A DNA stretch of 64,000 nucleotides. It comes from Paludibacteraceae bacterium. GTDB lineage: Bacteria; Bacteroidota; Bacteroidia; Bacteroidales; Paludibacteraceae. The stretch lies in assembly GCA_024401435.1 (NCBI GenBank), contig JAKSLB010000006.1, positions 1-64,000 on the forward strand, written 5' to 3'. Numbering within the stretch: the stretch's first letter is position 1; every line of letters begins with the position of its first letter. Both the position numbers and the translations under genes were made by a program. Positions 1-8,784 of this stretch are shown here, piece after piece. Under the pieces are notes generated by a model. It was not told the origin of the DNA. It did no database searches and saw only the letters and a list, made by a program, of their open reading frames with translations.

Positions 1-1
1 C

Positions 2-100
2 AGCATTGCGGAATGCGTCGTTGCTGATTTTTATGTTTACCGGACACCAATAAATTCTTTTGAATCAGACGTTTATGTTGATGTAATAAAGAATGCCTGA
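2..100 (+). CDS. C-terminal end of an unidentified protein (partial)
   Basis: An open frame enters from the left edge and runs 32 codons to a TGA at 98-100. The peptide is of ordinary composition and is followed 8 nt later by a strong hairpin, as expected for a gene end. The fragment is too short to assign a family. The upstream part lies outside the window. Confidence 0.55.
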   Translation, partial: SIAECVVADFYVYRTPINSFESDVYVDVIKNA

Positions 101-107
101 ATGATTA

Positions 108-140
108 AAATCGGCATTCATCTTAGATGAGTGCCGATTT
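108..140 (+). terminator. Hairpin terminator after the left-edge gene
   Basis: The arms 108-121 and 127-140 form a 14-bp stem with one T-G wobble and a 5-nt loop. It sits just after the stop codon at 98-100. The run after the stem on the plus strand is not T-rich. On the minus strand the stem is followed by TTTTAAT, so it may act in both directions. Confidence 0.6.
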
Positions 141-283
141 CCCTAACAATTAAGATTTTATTTAATGGTTATTTCCTTTTTATAATATCCTTCTTCCTTT
201 GTGCTACTTCAATATTAGTTATATTATTGAAAGCTATATTGTAATGATTCTATTTCATCATTCTCCTATATATGGTTTTGATG

Positions 284-291
284 CAAAAATA
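284..291 (-). promoter_or_regulatory. Possible minus-strand -7 box in the 101-413 gap
   Basis: The minus strand reads TATTTTTG here, matching TAnnTTTG. No -33 TTTG box lies 19-21 nt upstream and no open frame of useful length follows, so this is weak. The rest of 101-413 is AT-rich spacer with the 108-140 hairpin and no other gene that I can see. Confidence 0.2.
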
Positions 292-413
292 AGAATGTTG
301 AATTATTTAGAAGAGGACTTTAAATTCAATATATAGGATTTTCGGTTCATATGCTAATTCATATAAATTCTTCTGTGTTGTTAAAATAATGATAATGTAC
401 GAAATATTGTGAT

Positions 414-3400
414 TTATTTTTTCGTTTGAGTAGGAGAAACGCCAAAATAAGATTTGAAACGTTTACTGAAGTAAGAAGGATCTGAGAAACCAACTGCGTA
501 TGCAATTTCATTGATAGAAGCACCGTTCCCTTCTTTGATTTGTCGCATAGCTTCGTTGAGACGATATTCACCTAACATTTCGACAGGGGATTTCCCAACA
601 ACCGTTTTTATACGACGGAACATCGTTGAACGGCTCACACACAATTCTACAGCAAGATCATCTACAGAAAGTTCTGCATTGCTATATCGGTCGCGAATAA
701 GTTCCATAAATTGATTTACAAAAGGATCTTCTTTCGGCTTGATTGCTTCGTTGCCGATTTCTCCATTTCCAACGCTTTCGTTATTGCGTTGCATAAGTTG
801 CGCTAAAAGATAAGCACGCTCTTGCTTTCTGAGCTTTAAGATGCTTCTAAGTTTTGCCATCAGTTCTTCTTGACTGAATGGTTTGGCAATGTAATCGATT
901 GCTCCATTTGTAAGACCTAATAGACGATCATTTTCGTCACTTCTGCCAGATAAGAAGAGCATAGGAATATGAGATAGTGTCTCATCGTGTTGAAGTTGCT
1001 GACATAGTTCTATACCATTCATGATTGGCATATCAACATCACTAAGGATGATGTCCACATCATTTTCTGTGATGATATCCAAGGCTTGTTTGCCATCATA
1101 GGCAATGAGTACTTCGCAGAAGTCACTTAATAGTGTCTTCATATTTTCGCAGATAAGAGGATTGTCATCAACCATCAAAATGATATTTCCGGATAGGATT
1201 TCCTCGTTTTCTTGTTCTTTACTAGCGATAATGGCTACGTTCGGTTTTTCAAAGATAGCGATTGATTCAGAACGAGGAATTGTAATCGTGATGCATGTAC
1301 CTTCTCCGACTTTACTACTTGCAGAGAATGTGCCATTGTTTAATTGTACATATTTCTTACAAATACGCAAACCTAATCCTGTACCTTTTTCTTGATTGGT
1401 ACCTAATGTGCTTTCTACTTGTTCGTCTTCTGACAGACGTTTTAAAGCCTCTTCAGACATTCCTACACCACTATCTTGTACATATAGTGAAATATGATCA
1501 TCCTCTTCAGATGCTCCAATGGTAATGGTACCAAATGATTCTGTGAATTTTACTGCATTACCTAATAGGTTACGGATAACAGCACTAATCATACGAGAAT
1601 CAGCAAATGCTTTGTGTTGAAGGTTAATCACCTTATTGCATTTGATGTTCTTACGTTTCAACATTCCGGTTGTTAACTGAATTGCATCGTCAATGAGAGG
1701 ATTTAAATCTATATCCTGAGGTTTGCAGACTAAATCATCTTGTTTGGATTGTGCCCAGTCTATCAGCTTAAGCATTTCTCCTTGCAATGTTTTAGCAGAA
1801 TCGTGAACGTCTACAATCAAATTTCGTTTGCTCTCTTCTGGTAATGCTTTCTCTTTTAATAGCCAATTCTCCAATGCTACTACAATAGCAAACATTGGGT
1901 TTTTTAAGTCATGACCAATAACGGAGATAAGGCTATCCTTATCTTTTAATGCATTTTGTAATTCTATTGTACGTAAAGCAACCTGTTCGTTCAATTCGTT
2001 CTTCATGTGAATGAGTCGTCTCATTCTCCATTTGAATATTCCTACGATAAGCAGACCGATTAAAAGAGCGATGATGGTTCTAAACCACCATGTATTCCAC
2101 CAAGGTGGTAAAATGGAGATTGTCAGTGCAATCTCTTTTTTCTCGCAATTCATATTTGTTCGGAATGCTCTTACCTCTAGTTTATATTCACCTGTAGGAA
2201 TATAAGAGAATTTGATTTTTCTATCAATAGGTAAGGGTTGCCATTCGTTTTGTAATCCTACAAGTCTATATTCTCCACGAACGCGATCTGCATCAGAGAA
2301 ATCAATCATATCAACATCAATAGTGATGTTGGTCTCACTATGATGAAGTTCTAATTTAGATGTTTGTGCTAATGGTATGTTGTTTAGATGATTATCTTGA
2401 ACGTTTATTTTCTTTCCATTGATATATAAGTTAGAGAAAGAAAGATAAGGAATGATAGTATCAAAATTTAGTTTGTTTGGATCTATGCAGATATAACCGC
2501 CATTTGTTCCAAAATACATTTTACCATCACTTGCTTTATAGCCAGATCTTAGATAGAAATAGAAAGTGGCTACATCGGTATAGTTGCCAGGTAGTTTGTA
2601 GCACTCTTTTTTATCATAATTGAAAGAGATGATACCATTATCACCCGCCAACCAGAAATTCCCTTTGTCATCTTTGGCAATAATCCTATAATACCATTTC
2701 GGTACAAAATCTAGTATTTCAGGAGATTTTGAATCAGGAGAAAAACGTGCAACACCTTCACTGGTTGCCGCGAATAGATATCCATTATTGTCTGTGGTGA
2801 TGTCTGTGATGCTGAATGGATTGGTTCGTCTTGTTGTGTTTACATCTTGAGAATAGGTAATCATTTTACCATTTTCTTCTTTCCAAAGTGAGTTGGTTGT
2901 AAGAATCCAATGAGTATTAGGACCACCTTCACAAACGGCAAATACCCATTTGTTGTTATTGTTAGTAAGAGAATCGTAAGGAATGATTTTTTCCCATTTA
3001 GAACTACCTCCCTTTTTGTGATAAAGTCCGTCACCAGAGGTACATGCATATACATCAGATCCATTGGTAACACTAACACCAAAGAAGCAAGTGGAAGGAG
3101 ATTCTATGCCATCAAAATTTTCCTTGTCGTAGGTTTTTGTGTTAGGATTGAATCTGTAAATACCACCTCCCCAAGATGCAACATAACATTCACCTGAGTT
3201 GACACGTGCTATTTCTGGAATATTATTGTTAGGGAATTTTGCTAAGGAAGTGATGTTAAATTTAGGATCTACTGAGTATAGACCGCCACCATCGACACTT
3301 ACAATAAGATTGTGATTGTCATCTTCTGAAAAAGATGAACATACAGCTAAAGGAAATCCAAAGTCCCACGAACGGGTGATGCCAGTTTTGTTCTCTCTTT

Positions 3401-4445
3401 TATATCGCCATAGACCAGAGTTTTGGGTACCAAACCAGATGTCACCTTGTGCGTCTTCTATAATACTGTAAATTTTTTGAGCTTCATCAATGGTTGCGTT
3501 AAAAGGTCTTAAGTTTGTGAATTTAGGTTCCGCACATTGAAAATCATCCGTATACCAAAGTCCGTGCGCATCCGTGGCAATCCAATATCGACCTGTTTTG
3601 TCACATACGATGTTGGTAATACAATCGAAAGGAGTCTTGATGACTCTCGGAGGTTGTATGTTTGTTTGATTCGTGTTGAAAATCCACACTTCTGCGGTTT
3701 GCGGAGCTACCAAAAGAAGTGAGTCGTTTAAGGGTATCATAGTACGAACAAAACTACAAGCATCTCCATCTGGTTTGTATCGTAATTGTAGATTTCCTTT
3801 TGAATCATATACCATCATGGAATCCATAGAACCAAGCCAATAACGGTCCATCTTGTCAATGTACATAGCACGTACAAATAAGTTTTTTGTGGCTCTGAAT
3901 AGGTCGTTTTCACTGGAATAAGATTCCGTTTGAGGATCATATATATAAGCTCCACAACTGGAATATGCGTATTGCTTACCATTTTTAATATAGACCTCCA
4001 TGGTCTCTTTGTAGAAAGTTTCTTCGTATTCTTGAGGCTTTACGTCTCGAAATACGTCTTTGATTTGATCGTATTCGACGAAGAAACCATAGTAGCCACC
4101 AGCTGTAATTCGATTGTTAGGTAGGGCATGTACAAAAAGGAAATCTTCGCGGACAATTTCCGGATAGTCTTTTTTCCTATGATGAATAAAAGAGGAACCA
4201 TCAAAACGGTCTAATCCAAAATCGGTAGCAATCCAGATAAATCCATTTGAGTCTTGTGTGAGAGCAAAAACACGGTTAGAAATTAATCCGTCTTTTGTGG
4301 TGTAGTGATCGAAAATACCATATTCTGTAGCAGAAAACGACATTTGACACTCTATGATTAAGAGTGAAAATATCAGTAATATATGCTTTATTCTACCCAA
4401 ATTAAAAATCGTAAAAGTGAATCGCAAATATATAAATTTTAACAA
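414..4445 (-). CDS. Hybrid two-component system regulator (HTCS)
   Basis: One-protein sensor and regulator of the Bacteroidota HTCS type, normally sensing an oligosaccharide in the periplasm and activating a glycan-utilisation gene. Order: signal or membrane segment, beta-propeller (Reg_prop) repeats over about residues 50-690 (e.g. GFIWIATDFGLDRFDG), Y_Y_Y domain about 700-765, transmembrane helix about 783-805, histidine kinase with H-box HDLKNP near 846, HATPase (GTGLGLRI), receiver domain with phospho-acceptor Asp near 1135, and an AraC-type HTH from about 1248 to the end. Length 1343 aa is normal. The coordinate given starts at a TTG at 4445. A promoter box at 4425-4432 lies inside that extension, so translation more likely begins near the TTG at 4400, giving an N-terminus that still makes a signal segment. 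The xylanase lies just upstream on the same strand and is the likely target. Confidence 0.93.
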   Translation of the reverse strand: MLKFIYLRFTFTIFNLGRIKHILLIFSLLIIECQMSFSATEYGIFDHYTTKDGLISNRVFALTQDSNGFIWIATDFGLDRFDGSSFIHHRKKDYPEIVREDFLFVHALPNNRITAGGYYGFFVEYDQIKDVFRDVKPQEYEETFYKETMEVYIKNGKQYAYSSCGAYIYDPQTESYSSENDLFRATKNLFVRAMYIDKMDRYWLGSMDSMMVYDSKGNLQLRYKPDGDACSFVRTMIPLNDSLLLVAPQTAEVWIFNTNQTNIQPPRVIKTPFDCITNIVCDKTGRYWIATDAHGLWYTDDFQCAEPKFTNLRPFNATIDEAQKIYSIIEDAQGDIWFGTQNSGLWRYKRENKTGITRSWDFGFPLAVCSSFSEDDNHNLIVSVDGGGLYSVDPKFNITSLAKFPNNNIPEIARVNSGECYVASWGGGIYRFNPNTKTYDKENFDGIESPSTCFFGVSVTNGSDVYACTSGDGLYHKKGGSSKWEKIIPYDSLTNNNNKWVFAVCEGGPNTHWILTTNSLWKEENGKMITYSQDVNTTRRTNPFSITDITTDNNGYLFAATSEGVARFSPDSKSPEILDFVPKWYYRIIAKDDKGNFWLAGDNGIISFNYDKKECYKLPGNYTDVATFYFYLRSGYKASDGKMYFGTNGGYICIDPNKLNFDTIIPYLSFSNLYINGKKINVQDNHLNNIPLAQTSKLELHHSETNITIDVDMIDFSDADRVRGEYRLVGLQNEWQPLPIDRKIKFSYIPTGEYKLEVRAFRTNMNCEKKEIALTISILPPWWNTWWFRTIIALLIGLLIVGIFKWRMRRLIHMKNELNEQVALRTIELQNALKDKDSLISVIGHDLKNPMFAIVVALENWLLKEKALPEESKRNLIVDVHDSAKTLQGEMLKLIDWAQSKQDDLVCKPQDIDLNPLIDDAIQLTTGMLKRKNIKCNKVINLQHKAFADSRMISAVIRNLLGNAVKFTESFGTITIGASEEDDHISLYVQDSGVGMSEEALKRLSEDEQVESTLGTNQEKGTGLGLRICKKYVQLNNGTFSASSKVGEGTCITITIPRSESIAIFEKPNVAIIASKEQENEEILSGNIILMVDDNPLICENMKTLLSDFCEVLIAYDGKQALDIITENDVDIILSDVDMPIMNGIELCQQLQHDETLSHIPMLFLSGRSDENDRLLGLTNGAIDYIAKPFSQEELMAKLRSILKLRKQERAYLLAQLMQRNNESVGNGEIGNEAIKPKEDPFVNQFMELIRDRYSNAELSVDDLAVELCVSRSTMFRRIKTVVGKSPVEMLGEYRLNEAMRQIKEGNGASINEIAYAVGFSDPSYFSKRFKSYFGVSPTQTKK

Positions 4446-4457
4446 AAAAAAAGCAAA
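4425..4457 (-). promoter_or_regulatory. Promoter of the HTCS gene
   Basis: The minus strand has TTTG at 4457-4454 and TATATTTG at 4432-4425, 21 nt apart, matching the Bacteroidota consensus. The upstream box lies within the stem of the xylanase terminator. Predicted transcription start is near 4418. Confidence 0.55.
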
Positions 4458-4481
4458 GACGAATTAAAATTCGTCTTTGCT
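4442..4481 (-). terminator. Intrinsic terminator of the xylanase gene
   Basis: A perfect 13-bp stem (4452-4464 with 4469-4481) has a 4-nt loop. On the minus strand it is followed by nine T residues. It separates the xylanase from the HTCS gene, so the regulator is probably transcribed from its own promoter. Confidence 0.85.
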
Positions 4482-4530
4482 ACAGGAAAATTTTTCTAAT
4501 GTGAGTGTTACGTGTTTTGGATTATCTTAT

Positions 4531-6537
4531 TTATTTTTTGGAAATACGTATTTGAGATTTTCCTGATACAGTATCGCGTAAGATATATGCTCCTTCATGA
4601 TTGGTTAAATCATATAAGGCAGCGTTAATCTCATTTAAATGGTTTACTGTAATTGTTCCAATGAATGTTCCAAGAGTAGAGTATACGTCGAATGTTTTTT
4701 CTTGGTATAAAGCTGAAACTTCTTCAACACCATTGGTACAATCGGTACAGGTTAATGTAATCTTATCAACATTACAATATGCTCCATCGATTACTAAACG
4801 GATGATTTGTTCACCTTCTTTCAACATAGTTGTCAAATTACCTTTGATTTCACTATATGTATTCCAGTCGTTTTCAATTTGAGGAACTGTTATGTTGGAT
4901 GTGATAGCTTTTCCTGTACCATCTTCCAAATGAAATCCTGAATTAGCAGAACCAGATGACGCAACGATATTGTATGAATAATTACCTGCAGATTCTACAT
5001 TAATAGTATATTCCAACCATTCACCTTTTTCAGTATATCCGATGGCATAACCACCATTGCCTTTTACGATATCAACGCCTCCATTATCATTTCTATAACC
5101 ATTGCTATCACCTTCGTCTTTATCATCGGAGTCTGAAGAAGCAATACCTGGACAACCTTTGTCAAAGTTCTCTGTCTCGATTACACCTGGAATAGTTATA
5201 GCTGTTCCTGTAAATGGTTCTCTGGCTTTACAAGCAATTAAAGTGGCTGTCTGTTCTGATTTGTCTCCATCGGTATCGTATGCTACCACTTTAATAGTGA
5301 TATTACCTTCTTGATTTGGAGAATAATTAGTTTCACACTTCTCAGAATTACAATTGCTTAATTGCTCATTTCCAGCATATATTTCAATGTTTTTAACTTT
5401 CGTGTTTCTTACAGAGGCTGTCGCAGTGATCTTAATTTCGTTTCCAACTTCAACACTCTCTTTGGAAAGTTCCAAATTAACGCTGATGCTTGATGTGCTT
5501 CCGCAAATTGGACTCTTTGCATTTCTTGCCGCATCTGTTTGCATATATTGTTTCAACCAAGTGAATGCAGGACGATCTTGACAATTCTTAACGATACCAG
5601 AGTTTCCTCCTGATGTCCATGTCTTACCATATATCCATCCCCAAAGAGTAACACCTGCTACATAATCAGCTTCCCACATAATAGGGAATTGCTCTTTGTA
5701 ACGTTGTGCTTGTTGGTTGTCATCATTTTTTGCGATATCATACTCTGTGATGTAGATAGGCATTTGAGTCTTGTTGTGTATTTCTTCCAATGCAGACTTA
5801 AATTGAGAACCTCCCATATCATTTAAGTCGTGAGATTGACATCCTGCTGCGTCAATAGGTGCATTTAATGCTTTTAACCCATTAATAAGATTAATGAATT
5901 CTGTCTTTTGCCATTGGAATGTGTTGTAGTCATTGTAAATCAAAATAGCATTTGGCCAACGCTCACGTGCCATTTTAAAACATTCTGCGATCCATCCGTA
6001 TGATTGCGTATTAGGATATCCGTTTGTTTGACCTCCTAAAGCTTGAATGATTTTTGTTTGTTTATAAGGTGAGTGATAATCACCTCCTGAATAGATGGCT
6101 TCGTTTACAACATCGATGATTTCCAAATCTGGATAGTGTCTTTTTACCTCGTCAAACCATTCTACAATGGCTTTCTTCGTGTCTTGTGCACTAAGATTTT
6201 CAATCCATGAGGGGTGTTGACTTCCCCAAATCAATGCATGGAATTTGAACTTGATTCCATGTTGTTTACAATAGTTGTATGTACGATCTGCATTTGTCCA
6301 GTCGAATTTACCCCAACCTTTATGTACAGATCCCCATTTGGTCGCATTCTCGCAAGTTGCCTGATTCCAGTAGTCGGAATACGTTAAATTACAATCACTT
6401 ACGTCACAATATTCCTGCCAGTTGTAGGATGTTGTGATGTTTCCCAGAAATTTGCAAGGATTGTTTTTTGCTAATTGTGCGCTTGCATTAAATATAAAAA
6501 GCAAGAGCAAGATGTTTAGTGAAATTAATCGTTTCAT
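4531..6537 (-). CDS. Secreted GH10 endo-1,4-beta-xylanase with CBM6-like domain
   Basis: Family GH10 enzyme cleaving internal beta-1,4 bonds of xylan. A signal peptide (about 1-20, ending ASAQ) is followed by a GH10 catalytic domain about 22-335. The acid/base Glu is E146 in VVNEAI and the nucleophile is E265 in ITEYD. An Ig-like spacer spans about 352-435, a CBM6-like carbohydrate-binding module about 445-597, and a C-terminal segment about 604-668 ends GKSQIRISKK, resembling a type IX secretion tail although it diverges from the consensus. 668 aa fits a modular xylanase. ATG at 6537 has AGGAAAG upstream. Adjacent HTCS regulator; no SusC/SusD pair is seen, so this looks like a lone extracellular enzyme with its regulator rather than a full utilisation locus. 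Confidence 0.94.
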   Translation of the reverse strand: MKRLISLNILLLLFIFNASAQLAKNNPCKFLGNITTSYNWQEYCDVSDCNLTYSDYWNQATCENATKWGSVHKGWGKFDWTNADRTYNYCKQHGIKFKFHALIWGSQHPSWIENLSAQDTKKAIVEWFDEVKRHYPDLEIIDVVNEAIYSGGDYHSPYKQTKIIQALGGQTNGYPNTQSYGWIAECFKMARERWPNAILIYNDYNTFQWQKTEFINLINGLKALNAPIDAAGCQSHDLNDMGGSQFKSALEEIHNKTQMPIYITEYDIAKNDDNQQAQRYKEQFPIMWEADYVAGVTLWGWIYGKTWTSGGNSGIVKNCQDRPAFTWLKQYMQTDAARNAKSPICGSTSSISVNLELSKESVEVGNEIKITATASVRNTKVKNIEIYAGNEQLSNCNSEKCETNYSPNQEGNITIKVVAYDTDGDKSEQTATLIACKAREPFTGTAITIPGVIETENFDKGCPGIASSDSDDKDEGDSNGYRNDNGGVDIVKGNGGYAIGYTEKGEWLEYTINVESAGNYSYNIVASSGSANSGFHLEDGTGKAITSNITVPQIENDWNTYSEIKGNLTTMLKEGEQIIRLVIDGAYCNVDKITLTCTDCTNGVEEVSALYQEKTFDVYSTLGTFIGTITVNHLNEINAALYDLTNHEGAYILRDTVSGKSQIRISKK

Positions 6538-6595
6538 GGTCTTTCCTGTTTAGTGGTTTTATAGTTTCCTTTTTGTTTTTAATTTTTGTTGTTTT

Positions 6596-6615
6596 GTGAT
6601 GTTTTGTTTCATCAC
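6596..6615. repeat. Inverted repeat in the xylanase leader
   Basis: GTGATG and CATCAC are separated by 8 nt, about 60 bp upstream of the xylanase start. It could form a small leader hairpin or be half of a binding site. Function is inferred only from position. Confidence 0.3.
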
Positions 6616-6672
6616 GATACACACATAAATAACATTATACTTTTTTTTATTTATTTTATGGTTTTCTAGTTT

Positions 6673-6703
6673 GTCTGATTTTGACTTGATGTCTTAATCA
6701 GAC
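6673..6703. promoter_or_regulatory. Candidate HTCS operator upstream of the xylanase
   Basis: A perfect 8-bp inverted repeat, GTCTGATT and AATCAGAC with a 15-nt spacer, lies about 140 bp upstream of the xylanase start. AraC-type regulators such as HTCS proteins bind paired sites in such positions. That it is the operator is inference. Confidence 0.35.
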
Positions 6704-7133
6704 GATGCAAATTTGTTACCTTCTGAAAAAATAACTACGAACTAATTGTTCAAATAAAGGTAAATTTGTTGCAATGATTATTTCTTTCTGTAAAATTGTT
6801 TTATCGATAGGGAATAATCGTTCACTTGTGTGATTTCTTGTCTATTTTGAGATGAATGTTATCCTACTTTTTAAATTGTAAGCCTGAAGTAGAAAGTAAT
6901 ATGAATGGAGAATGGCTTGGAATGTGATTCAGATCATTCTTTGTGCTTTTTTTGCATGTTCCTTAACGCGTTTCATTTTAATAGATCGTTGCCTGTTTAC
7001 ACATTTATAGAGTTTAACAAGTCAATCGGATGATTCCAACAGATTATGATTATATAAGTATGACTCGTGGCATAAAGTAGAATTAAAATATCAGTTTTTT
7101 GTCAGAATGTGCCAATTCCAAACAAAAACATTG

Positions 7134-7141
7134 TATTTTTG
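7134..7141 (+). promoter_or_regulatory. -7 box of the MORN-repeat / MlaE gene group
   Basis: TATTTTTG matches TAnnTTTG and lies about 106 nt before the ATG at 7248. No TTTG box is found at the usual distance, so strength is uncertain. Confidence 0.45.
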
Positions 7142-7247
7142 TAATTTAATGTATTATTACAAAGGGAATTTTGTGTCCTTGAATTTATTTAACTAAAGAG
7201 GGTTCCATAGTCTAATACATTATGGAATTCATAAAAAAGAATTGAAT

Positions 7248-8009
7248 ATGAAAAGAAGATATGTATTATTGCTATGTGGTTTATTATCATTGGGTATACT
7301 GTCTGCTCAAAATGTGACAGATCGAAAAGGTCTTAAACAAGGAGCGTGGAAAAAGACTTATGAAAATGGTAATGTGATGTATGAAGGTACGTTTAAGGAT
7401 GATAAACCTGTTGGAGAATTTCGTCGTTATTATGAGAATGGTGCTTTGAAAATTGTTCAAGTATATGAGACGGGAGATCGTTCGCAAGTTACCATTTATG
7501 ATACGGATGGGAAAACACTTACTGCAAAAGGAACTTATATTGGTAAGGTGAAAGAGGCAGAATGGACCTATTACGTAGATGGAAAGGTTTCTTTGACTGA
7601 AGTATACAATGATGGAAAAAAGAATGGAGTTTCCAGAGTGTATTCTAAAGAAGGAGTATTGATGGAAGAAACACCATATGTAAATGATAAAATTGATGGT
7701 GTAAGAAGATGTTTTTTACAAGATGGTAAAAAATATTCGGAGACATCTTTCAAAAAAGGAGTTGAACATGGAAGTTATAAATTATACGAAGGTCATGATT
7801 ATCCTGTGATGGAGGGTGAATATAAAGATGGCAAACGTGATGGTGATTGGATTGTTAAGGATGATAATGGAAAACAAACAGATATTTTAAAATACAAAAA
7901 TGGTGTTTTGTTAAATGATAAGGAATTGAAAAAAGAGTATTCCAAATCATTTGATAAGAATGAACAGAATAAAGGGAAATTTAGTGAATTGAATGAACGA
8001 GTTCAGTAA
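7248..8009 (+). CDS. Secreted MORN-repeat (YwqK-like) protein
   Basis: A signal peptide (about 1-20, ending LSAQ) is followed by repeated MORN-variant units such as YENGNVMYEGTFKDDKP and GEYKDGKRDGDW across about residues 30-225, and a charged tail. Family members are often labelled 'YwqK family antitoxin', but no toxin gene is nearby and the label carries no proven function. Likely periplasmic or outer-membrane associated. A TTG six bases upstream is in frame; the ATG at 7248 is preferred because it starts a standard signal peptide with MKRR. Only 37 nt separate it from the MlaE-type permease gene, so co-transcription is likely. Confidence 0.75.
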   Translation: MKRRYVLLLCGLLSLGILSAQNVTDRKGLKQGAWKKTYENGNVMYEGTFKDDKPVGEFRRYYENGALKIVQVYETGDRSQVTIYDTDGKTLTAKGTYIGKVKEAEWTYYVDGKVSLTEVYNDGKKNGVSRVYSKEGVLMEETPYVNDKIDGVRRCFLQDGKKYSETSFKKGVEHGSYKLYEGHDYPVMEGEYKDGKRDGDWIVKDDNGKQTDILKYKNGVLLNDKELKKEYSKSFDKNEQNKGKFSELNERVQ

Positions 8010-8046
8010 AAAACGCTTGTGGTGTGTAATTAAAAAAAATAGATAA

Positions 8047-8784
8047 ATGAATGCGATAGAAAAAGTAGGAGCATATGCGGCATTGATGTATCGTACATTC
8101 ACGAAACCTGACCGATGGAATGTTTTCTTTCGTCGGTATTCGGAAGAATTGAAAAAACAAGGATTTGATTCATTGGGTATTACTCTTATCATTTCCGTTT
8201 TTATCGGTGCGGTTATTACCATTCAAATGATTAATAATTTGGAGAATCCGATATTCCCTAATACAATGGTAGGATTAGCAACTCGTGATACGCTTTTGTT
8301 GGAGTTCTCATCTTCTATTTTGTGCTTAATATTAGCAGGTAAGGTGGGTTCAAATATTGCTTCTGAATTAGGTACAATGAGAATAACAGAACAGATTGAC
8401 GCGTTGGACATAATGGGTGTCAATTCAGCTAATTATTTAATCTTACCTAAGATTATTGCGTTTGTCACTATTGTGCCTTTTTTGGTGTTGACAAGTATGT
8501 TTGTCGGTCTGGTGGGTGGATATGGCGTTGGCGTCTTTACAGATATGATTACTGTTAATGCTTATGTGGCAGGTATTCAATATGCTTTTACACCATATTA
8601 TATACCATATTCTGTGATTAAGAGTTTGTTCTTCGCTTTTGTTATCTCTTCAGTCTCTTCCTATTATGGTTATACTGTAAAAGGAGGTGCCTTGGAAGTC
8701 GGAAAAGCTAGTACAGATGCGGTGGTGAATAGTAGTGTGTTGATTTTGTTGTTTAATATAATGTTAACAAAGATATTGCTATGA
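8047..8784 (+). CDS. mlaE: MlaE-family ABC transporter permease
   Basis: Permease of an MlaE-type ABC system that moves phospholipid between inner and outer membranes. 245 aa with an N-terminal amphipathic stretch and about five transmembrane segments; the conserved MlaE region around RITEQIDALDIMGVNS (about residues 113-130) is clear. It overlaps the ATPase gene by 4 nt (ATGA at 8781-8784). A substrate-binding MlaD (MCE-domain) gene is not adjacent, as often seen in Bacteroidota where it is encoded elsewhere. Confidence 0.88.
   Translation: MNAIEKVGAYAALMYRTFTKPDRWNVFFRRYSEELKKQGFDSLGITLIISVFIGAVITIQMINNLENPIFPNTMVGLATRDTLLLEFSSSILCLILAGKVGSNIASELGTMRITEQIDALDIMGVNSANYLILPKIIAFVTIVPFLVLTSMFVGLVGGYGVGVFTDMITVNAYVAGIQYAFTPYYIPYSVIKSLFFAFVISSVSSYYGYTVKGGALEVGKASTDAVVNSSVLILLFNIMLTKILL

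Larger units (their letters stand above)
6538..7247. other. Long regulatory gap between divergent genes
   Basis: About 0.7 kb without a gene separates the xylanase (minus) from the MORN-repeat gene (plus). It holds two inverted repeats near the xylanase (6596-6615 and 6673-6703), a plus-strand -7 box (7134-7141) and a small leader hairpin (TTCCATA 7203-7209 with TATGGAA 7221-7227). I see no clean TAnnTTTG box for the xylanase, which suits a gene needing an activator. No small ORF stands out. Confidence 0.6.

Noticed and set aside
7248..8009. MORN-repeat gene as part of a toxin-antitoxin system
   Set aside because: The family label mentions antitoxin, but the protein has a signal peptide and there is no toxin-like gene on either side.
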